From Thermoplasmatota archaeon (GTDB lineage: Archaea > Thermoplasmatota > Penumbrarchaeia > Penumbrarchaeales > Penumbrarchaeaceae), in the NCBI GenBank assembly GCA_016928095.1, contig JAFGLL010000096.1, positions 1 to 34,352 of the forward strand: 34,352 nt of DNA, read 5' to 3'. This document shows positions 32,892 to 34,352 of the stretch, piece by piece. The notes beneath the pieces were generated by a model. It had not been told where the DNA came from, searched no databases, and worked only from the letters and a program-made list of their open reading frames with translations. How positions within the stretch are numbered: the stretch's first letter is position 1; each line of letters begins with the position of its first letter. The translations under genes and the position numbers were made by a program.

Positions 32892-34352
32892 ATGTCGGAA
32901 GGTTTAACACCAGAAGGTAATGGGACGGATATAAGAACGGACGGGACCGGGGCAACGGGCAACTGGGGTGCGGGAAATGCACCTCCGGGGAACGATGTTG
33001 CGGATGATAGGATCATGAAGATGCAGGCAAAGCTTAGAGAGAAACTTGCAGCTCTGAAGGATCGGGAGGAGGAGCTCGATAGAAGGGATGATACGGTCTC
33101 CGAATTGGAACAGCGTCTATCCGAGGAGAAAGAGCAGCTCCAGAACTACCGATCAGAGCTGGAATCATACGGTAAGCAGCTGGAGGAAAGAGCGACAGCG
33201 TTCCGGGAGAATGAGAGGGCTACCCTGGCGGAGAACAGTGAGGGACAGGACAAGGAGGGAACACTTCAGGATACAGAATTCATAACCAGTCTCCAGGAGG
33301 AGAACTCTTCTCTGAAAGCCCGGTTGGCCGAGCTGGAGGCGAATGCATCCTCCGGAGAGGGAGAGGGAACGGTCAAGGGGGAAGGTCCAGAGGGAGAGAT
33401 ACGAACCTCCCCTGCCGAGCTTGAAAGGATGAGAAATGAGCTCGAGGGATACAGAGCCTCACTGGAGCGATACAGGGATCAGCTTGCCGCAAGCGGTGAG
33501 GAATTGACCCGGAAGGAGCAGGAGCTCAACTCCAGAGAGGAGGAGAAGGAAAGCAAGGACAGATCGACCATCGAGAGGATGCAGGGCATCATTCTCAAAC
33601 TCCAGGAGGAGAACTCCAGGCTGAAGAAGGATAGGGAAGAGATGGACCAGAAGGACTCCGCGGAACAGAACAGGAAGCTCGAGGAGATAGAGGAGAAGAA
33701 GAGAAAGCTCGAGGAGTTCCACCATCAGCTCGAGGTCTATAGAAAACAGCTTGACGACCACAAGAAGCAGATAGATGAGAGAATGAAAGCGGAGGACCAG
33801 GAGAAGGAGCAGGAGATGACCGATCTGAAAAAGGAGAACATGGAACTGATTGACAGGATATCCTCTCTTGAGAATAAATTCCCGACCGAGGAAAAGGAGA
33901 ACAATGAGGCGCAGGACCGGGAGAGAGAACTGCAGGAGGAGAAGGCAGGGCTCGCCAGGCAGAAGGAGCAGCTGGAGACCTACCGCTCCCAACTGGAGGA
34001 TTACCGCTCGCAGCTGGAACAGCAGAGGGCACAGATCGAGGAAAGGGCGAAGGTGGAGGACAACAATACAGATGATAAAATAGAGAAGCTCCAGGGGGTC
34101 ATCCTGAAGGTCCAGGAGGAGAACGCGTCCCTCAAAAAGCAACTGAAGCAGATCGAACAGAAAGGAACCCTGGATGGTATCGACCAGGAACAGCGGATCA
34201 AGACGGAAATGACCGAAATAGAGGAGGAGAAGGCAGGGCTCGCCAGGCAGAAGGAGAAACTGGAGACCTACCGCTCCCAACTGGAGGATTACCGCTCGCA
34301 GCTGGAGCAGCAGAGGACTCAGATCGAGGAAAGGGCGAAGGTGGAGGACAAC
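32892..34352 (+). CDS. Repetitive coiled-coil protein, partial (runs off the window; absent from ORF track)
   Basis: ATG 32892 follows GGAGGGATCCAG, a strong Shine-Dalgarno sequence. The frame stays open for all 487 codons to the window end, so the ORF track missed it; only shadow frames are listed there. A low-complexity Gly/Asn/Thr start (about 1-40) precedes a long charged coiled coil. Repeat units of 88-101 residues are marked by 'YRSELESYGKQLEERA', 'YRASLERYRDQLA', 'FHHQLEVYRKQLDDH' and twice 'YRSQLEDYRSQLEQQR' (starts near residues 86, 187, 276, 364, 460). Each unit also contains 'LQEEN.SLK'. It is co-transcribed with the zinc-ribbon coiled-coil gene. There is no export signal. Confidence 0.85.
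   Translation, partial: MSEGLTPEGNGTDIRTDGTGATGNWGAGNAPPGNDVADDRIMKMQAKLREKLAALKDREEELDRRDDTVSELEQRLSEEKEQLQNYRSELESYGKQLEERATAFRENERATLAENSEGQDKEGTLQDTEFITSLQEENSSLKARLAELEANASSGEGEGTVKGEGPEGEIRTSPAELERMRNELEGYRASLERYRDQLAASGEELTRKEQELNSREEEKESKDRSTIERMQGIILKLQEENSRLKKDREEMDQKDSAEQNRKLEEIEEKKRKLEEFHHQLEVYRKQLDDHKKQIDERMKAEDQEKEQEMTDLKKENMELIDRISSLENKFPTEEKENNEAQDRERELQEEKAGLARQKEQLETYRSQLEDYRSQLEQQRAQIEERAKVEDNNTDDKIEKLQGVILKVQEENASLKKQLKQIEQKGTLDGIDQEQRIKTEMTEIEEEKAGLARQKEKLETYRSQLEDYRSQLEQQRTQIEERAKVEDN
33936..34352 (+). repeat. 288-bp near-identical tandem repeat inside the coiled-coil gene
   Basis: The 129 nt from 34224 to the window end match 33936-34064 with about seven differences (such as GAGCAGCTG/GAGAAACTG and AGGGCACAG/AGGACTCAG). 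The period is 288 bp, exactly 96 codons, so the frame is kept. High DNA identity points to recent duplication and suggests that copy number may vary among strains. The array may continue beyond the window. Confidence 0.85.

Noticed and set aside
33459-34280. 273-aa minus-strand leucine-rich ORF
   Set aside because: It is the antisense shadow of the repetitive coiled-coil gene; Leu-rich runs come from reading GAG/CAG codons backwards. The plus-strand frame is open to the window end with a good ribosome binding site.

Overview
The window reads as archaeal, most likely Thermoplasmatota or a related euryarchaeal lineage. The supporting features are an Nmd3 ribosome-assembly protein, archaeal type IV pilin N-termini (class III signal peptides), TATA boxes about 25-40 nt upstream of starts with several apparently leaderless genes, a DUF2683-type antitoxin, and ATGA/GTGA translational coupling. 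The lineage is inferred from gene content only; no rRNA or tRNA is present.

Region 1 (about 1-9800) is an accessory, AT-richer stretch, almost entirely on the minus strand. It holds a RelE-like toxin with a DUF2683 antitoxin, a PIN/RHH (VapBC-like) pair, an orphan HicB-like protein, and a C39-like cysteine peptidase coupled to an unknown winged-helix-like partner. It also holds sugar-nucleotide genes: GDP-mannose 4,6-dehydratase coupled to an Rmd-like reductase, and a stand-alone type II phosphomannose-isomerase cupin. A membrane GT2 glycosyltransferase is coupled to a paralogue lacking the DxD motif. Decay is visible as a GT2 fragment, a 46-codon gmd remnant, two clusters of degenerate short direct repeats, and a structured interspersed repeat with one full and two partial copies. 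This looks like a surface-glycan locus repeatedly hit by mobile elements and toxin-antitoxin modules.

Region 2 (10.2-13.9 kb, plus strand) is housekeeping: a bacterial-type metK followed 4 nt later by ahcY (the SAM cycle), then nmd3.

Region 3 (13.9-29.0 kb, minus strand) is one operon-like unit of four genes. Two tandem paralogous giant proteins (2282 and 2195 aa) each carry a pilin-type N-terminus, CARDB-like domains, two VDDD-type GATase-like domains, a VWA domain with MIDAS, two jelly-roll/MAM-like domains and a C-terminal membrane helix. Two small pilin-like proteins follow, coupled by ATGA overlaps. The last one ends in a CTAG shared with the convergent nmd3 stop.

Region 4 (29.1-34.35 kb) has a minus-strand single-pass membrane protein with an exported Ig/PKD-like part and a cytosolic J-domain. 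Divergent from it are a zinc-ribbon coiled-coil protein and a second, repeat-built coiled-coil protein. The second runs off the window and is missing from the supplied ORF track. Regions 3 and 4 together are the best candidate for an undescribed cell-surface system: pilin-anchored giant adhesin-like proteins with minor pilins, next to an envelope-spanning J-protein and cytosolic coiled-coil scaffolds. The functional link is inferred from adjacency and architecture only.
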